This document shows positions 25,301-36,490 of a stretch of 64,000 bases of DNA, piece after piece. A program made the translations under genes and the position numbers. A model generated the notes under the pieces. That model had not been told where the DNA came from, did no database searches, and was given only the letters and a program-made list of their open reading frames with translations. Each line of letters starts with the position of its first letter. Within the stretch, counting starts at the first letter, position 1. Source of the stretch: Allodiplogaster sudhausi (Eukaryota; Nematoda; Chromadorea; Rhabditida; Diplogasteridae); assembly GCA_945643635.1 (NCBI GenBank), contig CALZFC010000293.1, positions 916,001 to 980,000 on the forward strand. The letters are read 5' to 3'.

Positions 25301-26740
25301 ACTCACAAGCTATCATTTAATAAATACTACTAGAACGTATGATTTATAATCCGCTGGCAATGTTTACCGATGCTCCGAAATCCCATTGTTGGCTCCAAAA
25401 CTCGACGATATCCAGTGGAGCTCTTGTATCGCTACTCTTGAGTGAAGTCTGCCAAAGGGAAGTAGCGATCTAAACTGGCTAAATTATTTCTTAACTGGCA
25501 AAGGCGGTTGAAGTGGCGCAGTTTATGCTTCTTTTTTTTAAACAATTCAGCCGTTGTCCCAAGATAGCAGTGTAATTATATTATCATCTCAGATTCTTTG
25601 TTCAAGACTCCTCCTCTGACATCCTTAGGCGACCAGGGCGGGGCGCCGTTGCGTTTGCAGAAGAAATCGAAGTGGCGATTGAGAAGCTTGAGAGTGAAGA
25701 AGAAATCGGAATGGCTCGAAATCGGCTCAGAGTTCATTCTCTCGAAGCGTAGTTGAATGGTAGCGCCGAGTCCAGGCAAGAGCATCATCTGGAATTTGCA
25801 TTTATTCTTTATATATTTAAATTTTTCTTAGAAGTCATCCTTCAGGATTGTACGCTATTTCTCTAATTTTATTCGACCCGGGCCGGAAGCCAAATAGAGG
25901 GCATTTATATTCGCGCGGAGAACGGGAACAAAGGATTCCTTCTTATCCACCGGAAAGCCGGGGAAACAAAGATGTTTTCGGTTCATTTATTCTAACTAAC
26001 GAGTCTTTCGGTGCACTCGTCGCAGTGCTCTGCAATGAGGGAGATCGCACTGTGAAGTTTGTCTTCAATCTTCTGACTGGCCATCTTTTCTCGCACGCTC
26101 AACGACGCGAGCGTCTCGCAGAGAAGAATCTGAAGGGGAAAAGTTCAAAAGCAGTAAATCAAACAAGTATTAAATAGCCCTTTAATATCACTATAGAAAG
26201 AGCAATGCAGTTTATTTTCTACAACTACTGACGCCTTCGTCGTGTACGGCCTGGACAATCTCTGGCTGCCTGTGCATCATCCGAGCAATGCTGGCCATTG
26301 CCTCTTCCCGCAGCTGCAGTGGCTGTTGCTGGCACTCGACCACTCGGAGAAGGCCCCGCGTCTTAATGTATGCGAAATACACTCAAAACCCAATCGATAA
26401 ATTATATATAAATTAATTTAGCAGCGATTTACGCAAATAAAATTAGAAGATCATCATGTGCTCTTTGATACTGTAATCATTAAATGGCTGGAGACTCACA
26501 AAGAGTACGGGCTCGTCAATCTTCTTCGACTTGTTGTGGCTGAGTACGAACATCGCTGCTCGCCTCTCAAGTCTAAGCCTAAATCTCACAATATGTTGGA
26601 ATGACCAATTTAAGCGCCAGCATTGTAGCGACAAGCCGAGAAAAGCTTTCCTAAACATCTTTCTGATACCTCAGCGGCCCTCCCTTCCCTGCCTGCCGAA
26701 GTACACGATTGAAGAAGTCATCCTTCTCTTTGTCGCCCAT
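22339..26740 (-). CDS. Unrecognised helical protein with an internal two-fold repeat
   Basis: Not assigned to a family. Well-supported exons, all in phase: 26740-26670 (ATG after ttcacag), 26578-26500, 26361-26233, 26129-26001, 25788-25621, 25448-25368, 25295-25165, 25000-24916, 24847-24758, 24609-24478, 24421-24244, and 24162 downward. Later exons near 23990-23830, 23690-23590, 22860-22745 and 22690-22440 are plausible, but their junctions are not settled; the last may splice to 22380-22339 (ending SFDDL). The sequence is Leu-rich and helix-like, recalling HEAT/ARM proteins. Two successive units of about 250 aa align: LERRAAMFVL with LEREAALFLR, MMLLPGLGATIQLRFE with MTLLHDLGPVMRARFE, FFCKRNGAPPW with FYCARDGTAPW, and FTRALFEE with FFRALYEE. 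An in-frame TAG interrupts the late exon at 22541-22543. The karyopherin-like look is inference only. Confidence 0.6.
23195..23275 (+). repeat. Possible tRNA-like sequence in the unrecognised gene's intron
   Basis: GTCCGTGGTTCAAACCACAAG contains a B-box-like GGTTCAAACC with short flanking stem bases; the A-box is weak. It may be another tRNA-derived repeat. Confidence 0.25.
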
Positions 26741-27887
26741 CCTCTGTGAACGCAATCACCTACAAATTATTCGAATAAGGCAGGATATGTATATAAAAAA
26801 TATCTATTTTCTTGTATTTATTCTGATGGTTGTCACAAATTTCATAAATTATAAAGAGATCCGCTTTTTTGTGCTATATTTATAGGAGAAAAACGGATAA
26901 AAGTGAGCAAGGGAAAGAAATAGAAACAAGCCGTTCGCAGAGAAGCGGCCGAATAGAAAGACGACTGTGAATTGAAATGATATGATCCTTCTTTATTCTG
27001 TGAAATCAAGCTTGAACTTCCTTCAATGTACTTTTCGTACGTACATAAATGAGTGCAGAAGAAAGTACGAGCTTATTATAGATGTTAAAGGATCACTCCG
27101 GCGAATGTTTTCGCGCCCGTTTAATAATTGGTGCTTGAAAAAACTAACCCTTCTAAAATTCTTACAGTATTTGGGAGGGTGAATTTTTTTTTGGAACGCT
27201 GTGATTCCCTCAGAGTGAACAATCGATGACATTCATATCATCGCTTTCTCTGCCACGCTTGGCATGGTTAGGGAGGGTGGCTTAGCCATGATCATGGGCT
27301 CAAAGAACGATCGCGGCGGAAAATGCACCGTAATCCCGATCAAAAACTGTTAATATTTAACAAAGTAAACATTGTTTTAAAACGGGACCACTTCTAATGG
27401 ATGTTTCTCGCCGATCTTCATCGAATAAGAACATAAAACAAGAACTTGTATATTCGCCGGAGAGCTCCTTTAATTATTTTTCTTTGAAGGGACAAGCAGG
27501 AATGACTGATCCGTGTGGCATGGGTGGAATGTGAAAATTTACCACAATTTATTTTTGGCGTTCTGAGCACAATTCATATTTTGGTTGTTCCAAATTCACT
27601 TTTTTCTTGTATGATCTGCTTCATATCGGATTCAAATACACAATCACTTACATAATCACTTAAAGTATATTAATACAAAACTTTAAAAATTAGAGCATAC
27701 TCGTCACTCATCCAAAACTCTAAGCAAACATAAACAAGCATACTTCTTACTTTTTTCCTATCACTCGGGTCAATGACTATCGCTGAATGTTATTAGCTCC
27801 GTTATTTATGTTTCCACATCAAAAACAACTTGGGAACAACTTGAAAAATTTATGACTTTTCGATAACCATTCCCTGTGCTGTCCATG
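26741..27887. other. Intergenic, AT-rich, containing MITE copy 2
   Basis: Upstream of the unrecognised minus-strand gene and before the duplicated receptor fragment. Besides the MITE at 27085-27473 no coding sequence is seen. It should contain the gene's promoter. Confidence 0.5.
27085..27473. mobile_element. MITE with TTAA ends (piggyBac-like), copy 2
   Basis: A 389-bp element. The left end TTAAAGGATCACTCCGGCG and the complement of the right end TTAAAGGAGCTCTCCGGCG form a terminal inverted repeat of about 25 bp starting at a TTAA. The interior matches 21254-21719 over most of its length. No coding capacity. Confidence 0.65.
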
Positions 27888-28064
27888 ACTTTCTCTCTTG
27901 CAGAGGCCCGGTCGGCCGCGTGCAAGCTGTTATTAAATTGTAGTACCGGGACGACTGGAAATACGTCGCAATGATCATCGACCGATTGCTCTTGTATGTC
28001 TTCTTTGGCATTACGGCAGGGGGCACCGTCGGCATTCTACTCTCTGCGCCTTATGTCTTCCAGA

Positions 28065-28117
<53 letters not shown>

Positions 28118-28118
28118 C
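27888..28118 (+). pseudogene. Truncated duplicate of the receptor 3' exons
   Basis: Starts with the acceptor and first bases of the penultimate receptor exon (ttgcag then AGGCCCGGTCGGCCGC). It then jumps by an internal deletion to the intron end and the last exon, which is complete ([10 protein letters not shown] to [11 protein letters not shown]) and enters the GA tract. The other receptor exons are absent, so no receptor can be made. It marks the left edge of duplicated block B, and its GA tract is interrupted by the MITE at 28121-29198. Confidence 0.85.
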
Positions 28119-28120
28119 TA

Positions 28121-28675
28121 CAGTCCCGCTTAACATTGTTGGGTCCGGTATTAATAGTATTAATAGTATTAATATAAATAATACAAACTCTAAAAGCGCC
28201 CAATACGCATTTTCGTGCCATTTCGCGTAGGAGTTTACCTATTTCGACCATGGAGATTACAACTGTGAAGACCGTTTTCAAAAATATGCTGAAATGGCTG
28301 GGATCTCATAATATTGCATTTAAGTTGGCCGTGTTTGGGTTCCAAACGGGCTGGCTTCAACTCTTGGACTACAAAGTGCAAAATAAAGTGAAAATTTCAG
28401 AGCACTTCTTACCTTTTTTGAGTTTCTTGTTTTATTTCTTTTGAGTTTCTCATTTTGTTTATGTATAAAAAAAAAAGCAAAAAAAAATTTTTTGTGCTTG
28501 CAAAAATCTCAAAGATGTATCGAACCGAGACTCTGAGATTGCCGGTCAAAGACTTGCCAATACTCTACATACGATACAGGCAGATCTGATTATACCTCTC
28601 TTTGGACAGCGTCGATTGCTCATAAAGGAAACGTCGATTCTGAGCACTCTCTGTTTCCTACTTTAGTGGAAAACC

Positions 28676-28707
<32 letters not shown>

Positions 28708-29198
28708 GAAAGAGAGGCGAAAGAAGGTGCAGCGTCGACTACATCTACTCTGCGTCACCGTTTCAAGGTCTCAGGGTCTCGGTTCGATACCCTTTTGAGA
28801 ACAGATTTTTGCAAGCACGAAAAAAGTTTTTTGCTTTTTTTCTGTCATTTATACATAAACAAAATGAGAAACACAAAAGAAATAAAACAAGAAACTCAAA
28901 AAAGGTAAGAAGTGCTCTGAAATTTTCACTTTATTTTGCACTTTGTAGTCCAAGAGTTGAAGCCAGCCCGTTTGGAACCCAAACACGGCCAACTTAAATG
29001 CAATATTATGAGATCCCAGCCATTTCGGCATATTTTTGAAAACGGTCTTCACAGTCGTAATCTCCATGGTCGAAATAGGTAAACTCCTACGCGAAATGGC
29101 ACGAAAATGCGTATTCAGCGCGCTATTAGAGTTTGTATTATTAATATTAATACTATTAATACTATTAATACCGGACCCAACAATGTTGAGCGGGACTG
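28121..29198. mobile_element. Tc1/mariner-type MITE with long inverted repeats
   Basis: The ends read CAGTCCCGCTTAACATTG and the complement of CAATGTTGAGCGGGACTG, flanked on both sides by TA (28119-28120 and 29199-29200). The arms are inverted copies for about 400 bp; the centre carries a GA run and a GGTTCGATACCC stretch. The undisrupted site is present at 17219-17220 in the parental copy, which proves insertion and a TA duplication. No transposase ORF, so it is non-autonomous. Confidence 0.85.
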
Positions 29199-29852
29199 TA
29201 GAAGGTGGCAGACGCAGAGAGTGGAGAGTTAGAGCGAGAGACAGAAAATGCTGAGAGATTAGAAAGAGAGAGACTTTAAAAACATCGTTCAGCTGTCGAC
29301 CAGCGAGCGGAGCTACTCCGTCTGATAGATTTGTACAAGGCAGGAGGACGGCAGAACTAAGAAAAAATTATACTAACGTTTCGCGTTTGAGGCTTGTTAT
29401 TACCGGGTTTTAGAACAATTGCTCACTCAACAAAATGCTCATTGTTCAGTGGCATCGTGAAATGCTCTGATTTGTATTAGTTAGTTTAGTTTGAACTATT
29501 CAGAACACGATGAAACAAAATAAATATTTTATCGAAAAAGTCTTAATAAGCGATTGAGGTTGTCATACAAATTGGCTATAAATAAAGCAGCAGCGAGGGT
29601 AAAATTGATTAATATTCTCCCCGTAGAGGCCAAGTCGCGAAAACAGAACAAATAGACTGTAAGTAGTGAACTCGAAGAAAGGATACAGTTTAAAAAAATT
29701 TCATAGCAGTAAAACACGTGAGAGAAATGAAAGACCTCTGCATATAAATGCTAAGGAATCTTTCTTGTGGCAAAAATTAATGTATTAAATAATAACATTA
29801 GTGGAGGCTTCAAAGAACAAAAGAAGAGAGATTCTGTTGAATGGATGGCCAA

Positions 29853-29930
29853 GGGGTTATCATGGCCTATTGGTAACGCGGCGGGTGCGTCGAGTATTTG
29901 GGGTTCGAGTCCTCTCTCGCACCAAAGAAT
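29853..29930 (+). repeat. tRNA-like sequence in the amidase B 3' flank
   Basis: Duplicate of the one at 17880-17968, with the B-box reading GGGGTTCGAGTCC. It lies just past the amidase B stop codon on the opposite strand. Confidence 0.45.
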
Positions 29931-29934
29931 CCCC

Positions 29935-32900
29935 CTAGAAGACAGACTGCTGCCAGCCACCGAAGCCCTCTTCCAAATCTTTGGCGATCGCGATCAAGTT
30001 ACGGTCAGAATTCGGTGCTCCCACCACCTGAAAGTGGGCTTTGGCATTAAAAAGAGCATTTTGTGGCAGTCAAGGAAAACAAAAAGCAATCGGCTAGTCT
30101 GAACTAAAAGAAATTGAGATGAAACCAGTTATAAAACGTATGAATCCTATGGGAAATCTCGGTGTTCGCACGACTCCATTATCTTGTTTCCCATGGGTAA
30201 AGCTATCCGTACCTGTACACCGAGGGGAAGCCCGTCGCCGCCGAGTCCCATCGGGCACTGCACGACTGGCAAGGCGATCGCGTTGAAGATGCCAGTGAAG
30301 GCAAAGTTGAGTGGAGTGAAGATGGGCTGGGAAATTTTTGCAAAGATTAAAGGAGCTCAAAATTCACTTTTGAACGGATGCTTTATGCCTGAATATTAGG
30401 CGGGAAAAATATTAATTAGAGAGATAGAGACTACTATGTTCTAACAAAAAATTAAGTACAGTAAAGTTTCGCCAAAATGGCACTTGCTTACGAATTGTTC
30501 CGAAAATTACGCAACAAATATCTCAAAGCAGACAAGTGCTCATAAAGTATACCTTTGGAATCCACATGATCAAAGAGAGACCTGATTGTGGAAGGGCGCA
30601 GTGCGTGCAAAGGAAGGGAAGAGAAGGACGCCGTCCTCGCCGAGGAGGTCGCTGATCTCTCGCTGCAGCCGCTCGCGCATCTTCTTCAACTGTAAGCGCC
30701 AGTTTTTTTTTATTATTATTATTATTTATTATGATTACTTTTTCAATGAAAAACAAAGAACAGTCTAGAACAAAAGATCTTCTAAAGTTGTTGCCGGCAC
30801 GTTTTTGATAATTATTCTATACTTTTTGAAGAAAAAATCATCAAAACCAAAAAGAATAGCAGGGACAAAACAAAAGATATATAAACAGGCACCTGGGCAT
30901 ATTGCAAGTCGCTCAACTTGGGCGCTGCGTCCACGACAGCGACGAGCAGAGCGGGGAAGGTGTGCGGGCTCTGGCCGATCAGCCACTTACCCGCCTCCTT
31001 CGGGATGTTGATACCATCCTGTGGAGGAGAGACAGAGAGAGAGCTAGTGAGAGAGAGAGATGGCAAGAGCAAGAGAGAGAGAGAGAGCGCGAGAGAGAGA
31101 GCAAGAGCAAGAGAGAGAGAGAGAGAGAGCAAGAGAGCTAGAGAAAGAGAGATAGAGAGCGAGAGAGAAAGGGAGAGAAAGAGAGGGGGAAACTTCCAGC
31201 CAACCGTGGCGTCGGAGAGCAGCTCATGGAACTTGGGCGCGCCCTCGACATGCATGGCGCCGATGAAGAGTTCGATGGCGCGGTGCAAGAGCGGCAAGTC
31301 GATGCGGACGGCAGCCAAGTCGTACTTCAGCTCGAGGTAACGAACGGACTTGGAGAATAAGAGAGTAGGCCACGGTCACCCGTCCAGATGTCAGACTAGG
31401 CCACGCCCACCCGTCCCGAAGTCAGAGTAGGCCACGCCCACCCGTCCCGAAGTCAAATTAGGCCGCGCCCACCAGCCCCGAAGTCAAATTAGGCCACGCC
31501 CACCCGTCCCGAAGTCCGATTAGGCCACGCCCACCCGTCCACAATCATATAAATAGTGAAGAGTGCTAGAAACCCGTCTGAGAGTCTTCGTCATTGCACC
31601 CGAGGCAGCCTCCACAAGTGGCATGTTGATCCCGTCCATGTAGAAGACACGCAGTTGCTTCATCTTGGTCGGCTCGTCGATCCGCAGCTCGTCCACTACA
31701 CGCTGCCCGCCGAGCACCTGAATTAATCAAAATGTAAAAAAAAAGAATTTCCCTGACGGCTCCTTTAAGATGATACCATCTACTACCCCGAAATAAATCT
31801 ATCATAAAACTCGATCGTCCCCCGATCCAGAGACGCGCAATAATGTGAGAACAAATGTGGACGGGTGGGCGTGGCTTATACCTTGTACATGAGCGTGAGA
31901 TCATTGGCATAGCGGCAGATCGGCCCGATTCGCAGCATCTGCTGGCGATAGCCGACTGCCTCTGGGTGGTGGCCCTCGAGCGGGATTACACCTTAACAAG
32001 AACAATCATGTTAGGCCACGCCCACCCGTCCACAGTTCAATACATGCAGTATTGTCTTAGCTTCTAATCTCTAAATTCGTAAAAAAAAACCACAGATTAA
32101 AAACGGTACCTGGAGTGGGCTTGAGCCCGAAGACGCCGTTGAAGAAGGCGGGCATGCGGATGCTGCCGCCAATGTCAGAGCCAACGCCAATCTGAATCGC
32201 TACTCACTGGAACTCGAACCCGGACCTTCCGCGTCGTATCCGCTCGCCACTTACCACTCGACTAACATCGCACCCTGCACAAACTCACCAACGAGCCGGC
32301 CGCCGCAATGAGCGCAGCCTCGCCGCCGGATGAGCCTCCAGCGATGCGTCTGCTGTCATAGGGGTTGCGCGTCCTTCCGAACAGCGTGTTCGACGACTCC
32401 CACCACATGCAAACCTGAAATATTTGTTTTTTTTTTGAAATTCAAAATCAAATTATGTAAATATGTTTTATTTTCTTCATTTCTTGCAATTGATTTTAAT
32501 TTTTTTATTGTTTTATAGTATTTAAGATATCACTCACTTATTTCTTGCTACTCTAGCAAAAAAAAACTAGTAAATAATGCCCAAAAAGAATCCGGCAATT
32601 CCTTACCTCGGGCACGTTCGTGACTGCCAAGCAAATGGCGCCTGCTGTCAACATTCTGCAGTAAAAGCAGATTGACTTCATTTTATATCTTCATTAACAA
32701 AGCTAAATAACCTGCGAAGTTCTTGCTAATTAGCAAAATAAGTTAATTAGTAACGACACCTGTCAACTACGACGGCATTCTTGGAGCCGACCGTGTTGCG
32801 GCGGTGGTACACGCCGCAGGTCAGGCGGAGACCTTCCACCTACGAATGGCAATCTTGTGCTTCATTTCTTACATTTTAGGTCGGAACATACTTATCGACA

Positions 32901-33059
32901 GTTTAATAAAAGTATTACAACTATTAACACAAAATTTACTTCAACCTGCGTTCCCTAATGATATTCATCTACGAATTTGAGTTCGTAAATAAGAGCAGAG
33001 AGAGGTAGAGAAAGCGAGAGCGAAACAAAGAGAGAGAGAGAGAGCGAGAGTGAGAGAGA

Positions 33060-33097
<38 letters not shown>

Positions 33098-34402
33098 AAG
33101 AGATAGAGAAAGACAGAGAATGGTTAACCTCGATGCAGTCCTTGATAGTAAAGGGTACGCCGAGTAGAGGACGCCTCGATTCAATCTTCAAAGAGAAAGG
33201 TATTCCTTTACGTATTCTACTATTACGTGTGTTACAGGAGACGATACAAACACTGCAAAGATATCTTATGTTGAAATCTTTTGAGAGATTATTTCGTAGA
33301 AATGTTAAATCCTTTGATAGATATTTTCGTAAACTTGGCTTTTGCAAAATAAAAATAATTAATTAAGCTGCTCACTTCATCCAAAGCCTGCTCGTCTGCT
33401 TGTGCGACTTCTGCGTCCGCCTGAATTTGACAAGATTACGATCGCTGCCAAAATCTGACAAGCATATTCTTTTATATACACATTTCTGCATAATTTAGAG
33501 AATCAAAAAATACGAATATTATTTATAAAAAGATATATTAACCTCAGCAGCCTTCCTGCGCGCTTCCTGAAAGTTGCGCAAGACGACGGCATTGATGATG
33601 GGGTTGACCTCTTCGATTCTCTTGATATATGCCTCCAGCAGCTCGCTGCTCGTAATCTGCAATCACATTTTAACGATGCCTCTTCGCCTTTTTTCGCTCA
33701 TTTCATTCGTTAATGTTTTTTTCCCCATTTGACTGAATTAAAAACAAATTTATCTATTCAAAAAACAGTTAAATAAAGCGTTTTCCTCAATTTCTCCGCC
33801 TCTCTCCACCCTCTCTCAGCTTCTTCCGCATTCTCTGTCTTTCTCTCTTTCTTTCTCTCTTTCTTTCTCTCTTTTTCTCTCTTCCTTTCTCTCTTTCTTT
33901 CTCTCTCTTTCTCTCGTTCTCTCTTTCTTTTTCTCTTCTTTTTCTCTCTAACCTCTTTATCCCGAATGGCCTTGGCTGCTTGGGTGGCCGAGATGGTGAG
34001 CAGCTCCTCGTTGGTCGGCACCACCGACAATCTCGGCACGAAGAGGTTGTAGAGCGAGAAGGACGCGTTCACGATGCAGAAGTAGACTAAAAACAATAAT
34101 TTTTATTTTTTGTAAATTTTATATTCCACAATTTCATAGGAATGTTATGCTACATTCTATTCATATTTATCTATTTGTTTATTTACAAACATTGTAATCA
34201 TTTGAACGTGAATAAACAACAATTATAGAATAATAATTAGGAAAAGTATCGAGTCTTTAGGCGAAAATAAGTTTTAAAAAAATGGAACTGTTATGAAAAA
34301 GGAAAGAAAAAAAGCGAACGAGTCACCTCTCGTGATGAAATAAAGAATGCTGATTGCCGTCTTCATCAGCCATCTCAGGTCGACGGGCAGATCGAGCAGC
34401 AT
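29935..34402 (-). CDS. Fatty-acid amide hydrolase 2-like amidase (copy B, intact)
   Basis: Membrane-anchored serine hydrolase that should cleave fatty-acid amides or related N-acyl amides. Exons: 34402-34327, 34086-33953, 33656-33543, 33420-33376, 33185-33129, 32839-32760, 32655-32607, 32414-32289, 32191-32110, 31991-31882, 31717-31574, 31330-31205, 31018-30893, 30689-30582, 30326-30213, 30027-29935; 527 aa in perfect phase, close to FAAH2 length. A hydrophobic N-terminus (about 1-45) is followed by the amidase domain with PFTIKDC (Lys138), GGSSGGE (Ser213) and SDIGGS (Ser237), spaced exactly as the FAAH Lys142-Ser217-Ser241 triad. The C-terminus has [14 protein letters not shown]. The acceptor ttgcag lies 5 nt before the ATG. 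Copy A at 17974-21060 is its truncated paralogue. The substrate is inferred from family. Confidence 0.93.
31362..31545. repeat. Minisatellite (about 31-bp unit) in an amidase B intron
   Basis: About six imperfect units carrying TTAGGCCACGCCCACCCGTC. Copy A has a single unit at the matching place (about 19903-19945), so the array expanded after duplication. Confidence 0.8.
32192..32288 (-). repeat. tRNA-like 97-bp intron in amidase copy B
   Basis: Counterpart of 20590-20686, with the same A-box and B-box and the same length. Retained in a gene whose reading frame and catalytic residues are intact. Confidence 0.55.
32995..33110. repeat. (GA)n in an amidase B intron (TC on the sense strand)
   Basis: Dense GA on the plus strand just downstream of a donor of the minus-strand gene, so it reads TC in the transcript. 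Another tract at about 31030-31190 has the same orientation. The tract at about 33800-33950 has the opposite one. Confidence 0.85.
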
Positions 34403-35543
34403 CTCGACTGCAAGAGGAGGAGACAATTCCGAGACAACCGCCACCCATTGCGGACACAGGGCAAAATGAGTTCTTTTAAATTTAAACTATGCACGTAGTC
34501 ATCACGAAAGGTTGCAATAGATCAAGAGGTGAACTTTGTTCAGTGTAGCCTCTCTTTCTGTCAGTTACACTTCATTTTATGAAGAAAAAGAACTAGCAAA
34601 AATGATGCGGGTTTATTGCACTTGACAGCGCATTTTACGCTTTGCCCTATTTCATGAGATAACGATACGCAACACAAATCTATTGTAGTATACTTTAATC
34701 TTTCTTTCTATTTCTCGCTCTCTCTCTCACACAATCCTCCTTTTTTTCGCTCCGTCACTCAATCTCTCTTCATCTTTCAGGAAGGTGACTCATAGTAAAA
34801 GGTGCAAAATGTTATTGTAAACAGTTTTTCTCTGATTATTCCCCGTATACCGATATCCGCTATAACTGAATCAGAAAAGATTTTCTGGCGCCAAACAAAA
34901 GAAAGGGAGACTAGACAATGTAGTCATAGCTACACGCGGCCGGAGCTCACTTCCACGGTAAGAACGAAGTTCATTCATTGATGACAACATAATGACGTGC
35001 CTACTAACACATAATAGAAAAGGAAATATTTTTTACATGATTCTATTAATAAGAAGGGCATTAAATTGAAAATAGAACATTTAATTCTCAAAAATTAGTT
35101 GAAATATACGCTGTCAGCAGCAAAAAAGGGTGATAACTGAGAGAAGCGATGCTTCATTCACCTTGCCCAGATTACGTGCAAATTCACAGATGACTATGAC
35201 CTTTTCAGCACCATTACAGTTGCCATGAAACCAGCGAATAGGCCTAGTAGCCATCGGATTGAACCCTCCTTGTCATCATCAGTGATAAGGCAGTTTGGCA
35301 GTATGCCAGTGCATTTATAGACGCGAGCTTATCATTGATTTCACAACTCTTTCGCGATTCGCATCACTTTCCATCTACACTTCCAAATTCTGGCCTTTCG
35401 AGACTCTTCTTTTTATCATTTGGAACTCAAGACATTAGGCAAGAGTCTAGGCTGTGGCAGCTGCAGCTGGCCAAATATTAGCCAATATATGTAAATATGT
35501 ATATCTACTTGGAGTTCTCATAAAATAAACTTGGTGTTTGTTG

Positions 35544-35594
<51 letters not shown>

Positions 35595-35626
35595 CCTCTC
35601 TCTCTCTCTTTCTCTCTCTTTCTATT

Positions 35627-35661
<35 letters not shown>

Positions 35662-36425
35662 GTTCATACAGCCCAGCCATTGGCAATGAGGCTTCCAAAA
35701 CTTCCCTGGTGCCCTTTGCCAATAGCACTTTCAATAGAAGATGCATATGCCCCTAGAAGTTTCCAGAATATTCTGTAAGTGACAGTCATCTTATTCGGGA
35801 ATCAGGCACATTTCAGTACATTCCGGATAGCGGCGACTTCTGCCCACGGGCCCGATAATTCTCTCTTTCACAAAGAATGGATCATCGCTTCCGGCATATA
35901 CATGCATATGTATGTTCTCTCACTGCCGGTCTTTTCCGGACTAATGTAACTAAAATGATGTGTTGTAATAAACCAAGCCAAGGTAGCGGAAGAAAAATTA
36001 GATAGTGAGTGCGAGAAGCGGCGGAGAAATCAGCTGATGAAGTGTTCGCAAACCGGATCGTTAATACATTAGTGCTGAATATTGGCTCGCGAGAGAGAGA
36101 GAGAGAGAGAGAGATAGAGAAAGAGAGTGGAAAAAGAGAGGTTGCGAGAGAGAGAAAGAAAGAAGAGAAAACGTATGGCAAAGAAGCAAACGAATAACAA
36201 CAACTGAAAGGCCGACAGGAACAGTTCATGGGCATTACTCGAGTCACTATCGAAGGCCACAACAACTGGAATGTGAAAGAAGACATAGAGGCAGAGGAAC
36301 GGAGAGTTAGTGTAAGGAAAAGAGGTAGAAAGCGGGAATGTTATTGACAGGGAACATGAGAGCAGACGTAGAAAAAGGACGAATGAGAACTAAAGGGTGC
36401 CAGAGAAAAAAAATGTACTGGGAAT

Positions 36426-36490
<65 letters not shown>

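Noticed and set aside
22339..26740. Naming the unrecognised gene an importin or exportin
   Set aside because: The helical look and a FW..QWDFG stretch are suggestive, but no family-specific motif was found.
28117..28444. ORFs inside the Tc1/mariner-type MITE as a transposase
   Set aside because: They are about 60-75 codons, mirrored in both arms and lack a DDE/D catalytic pattern.
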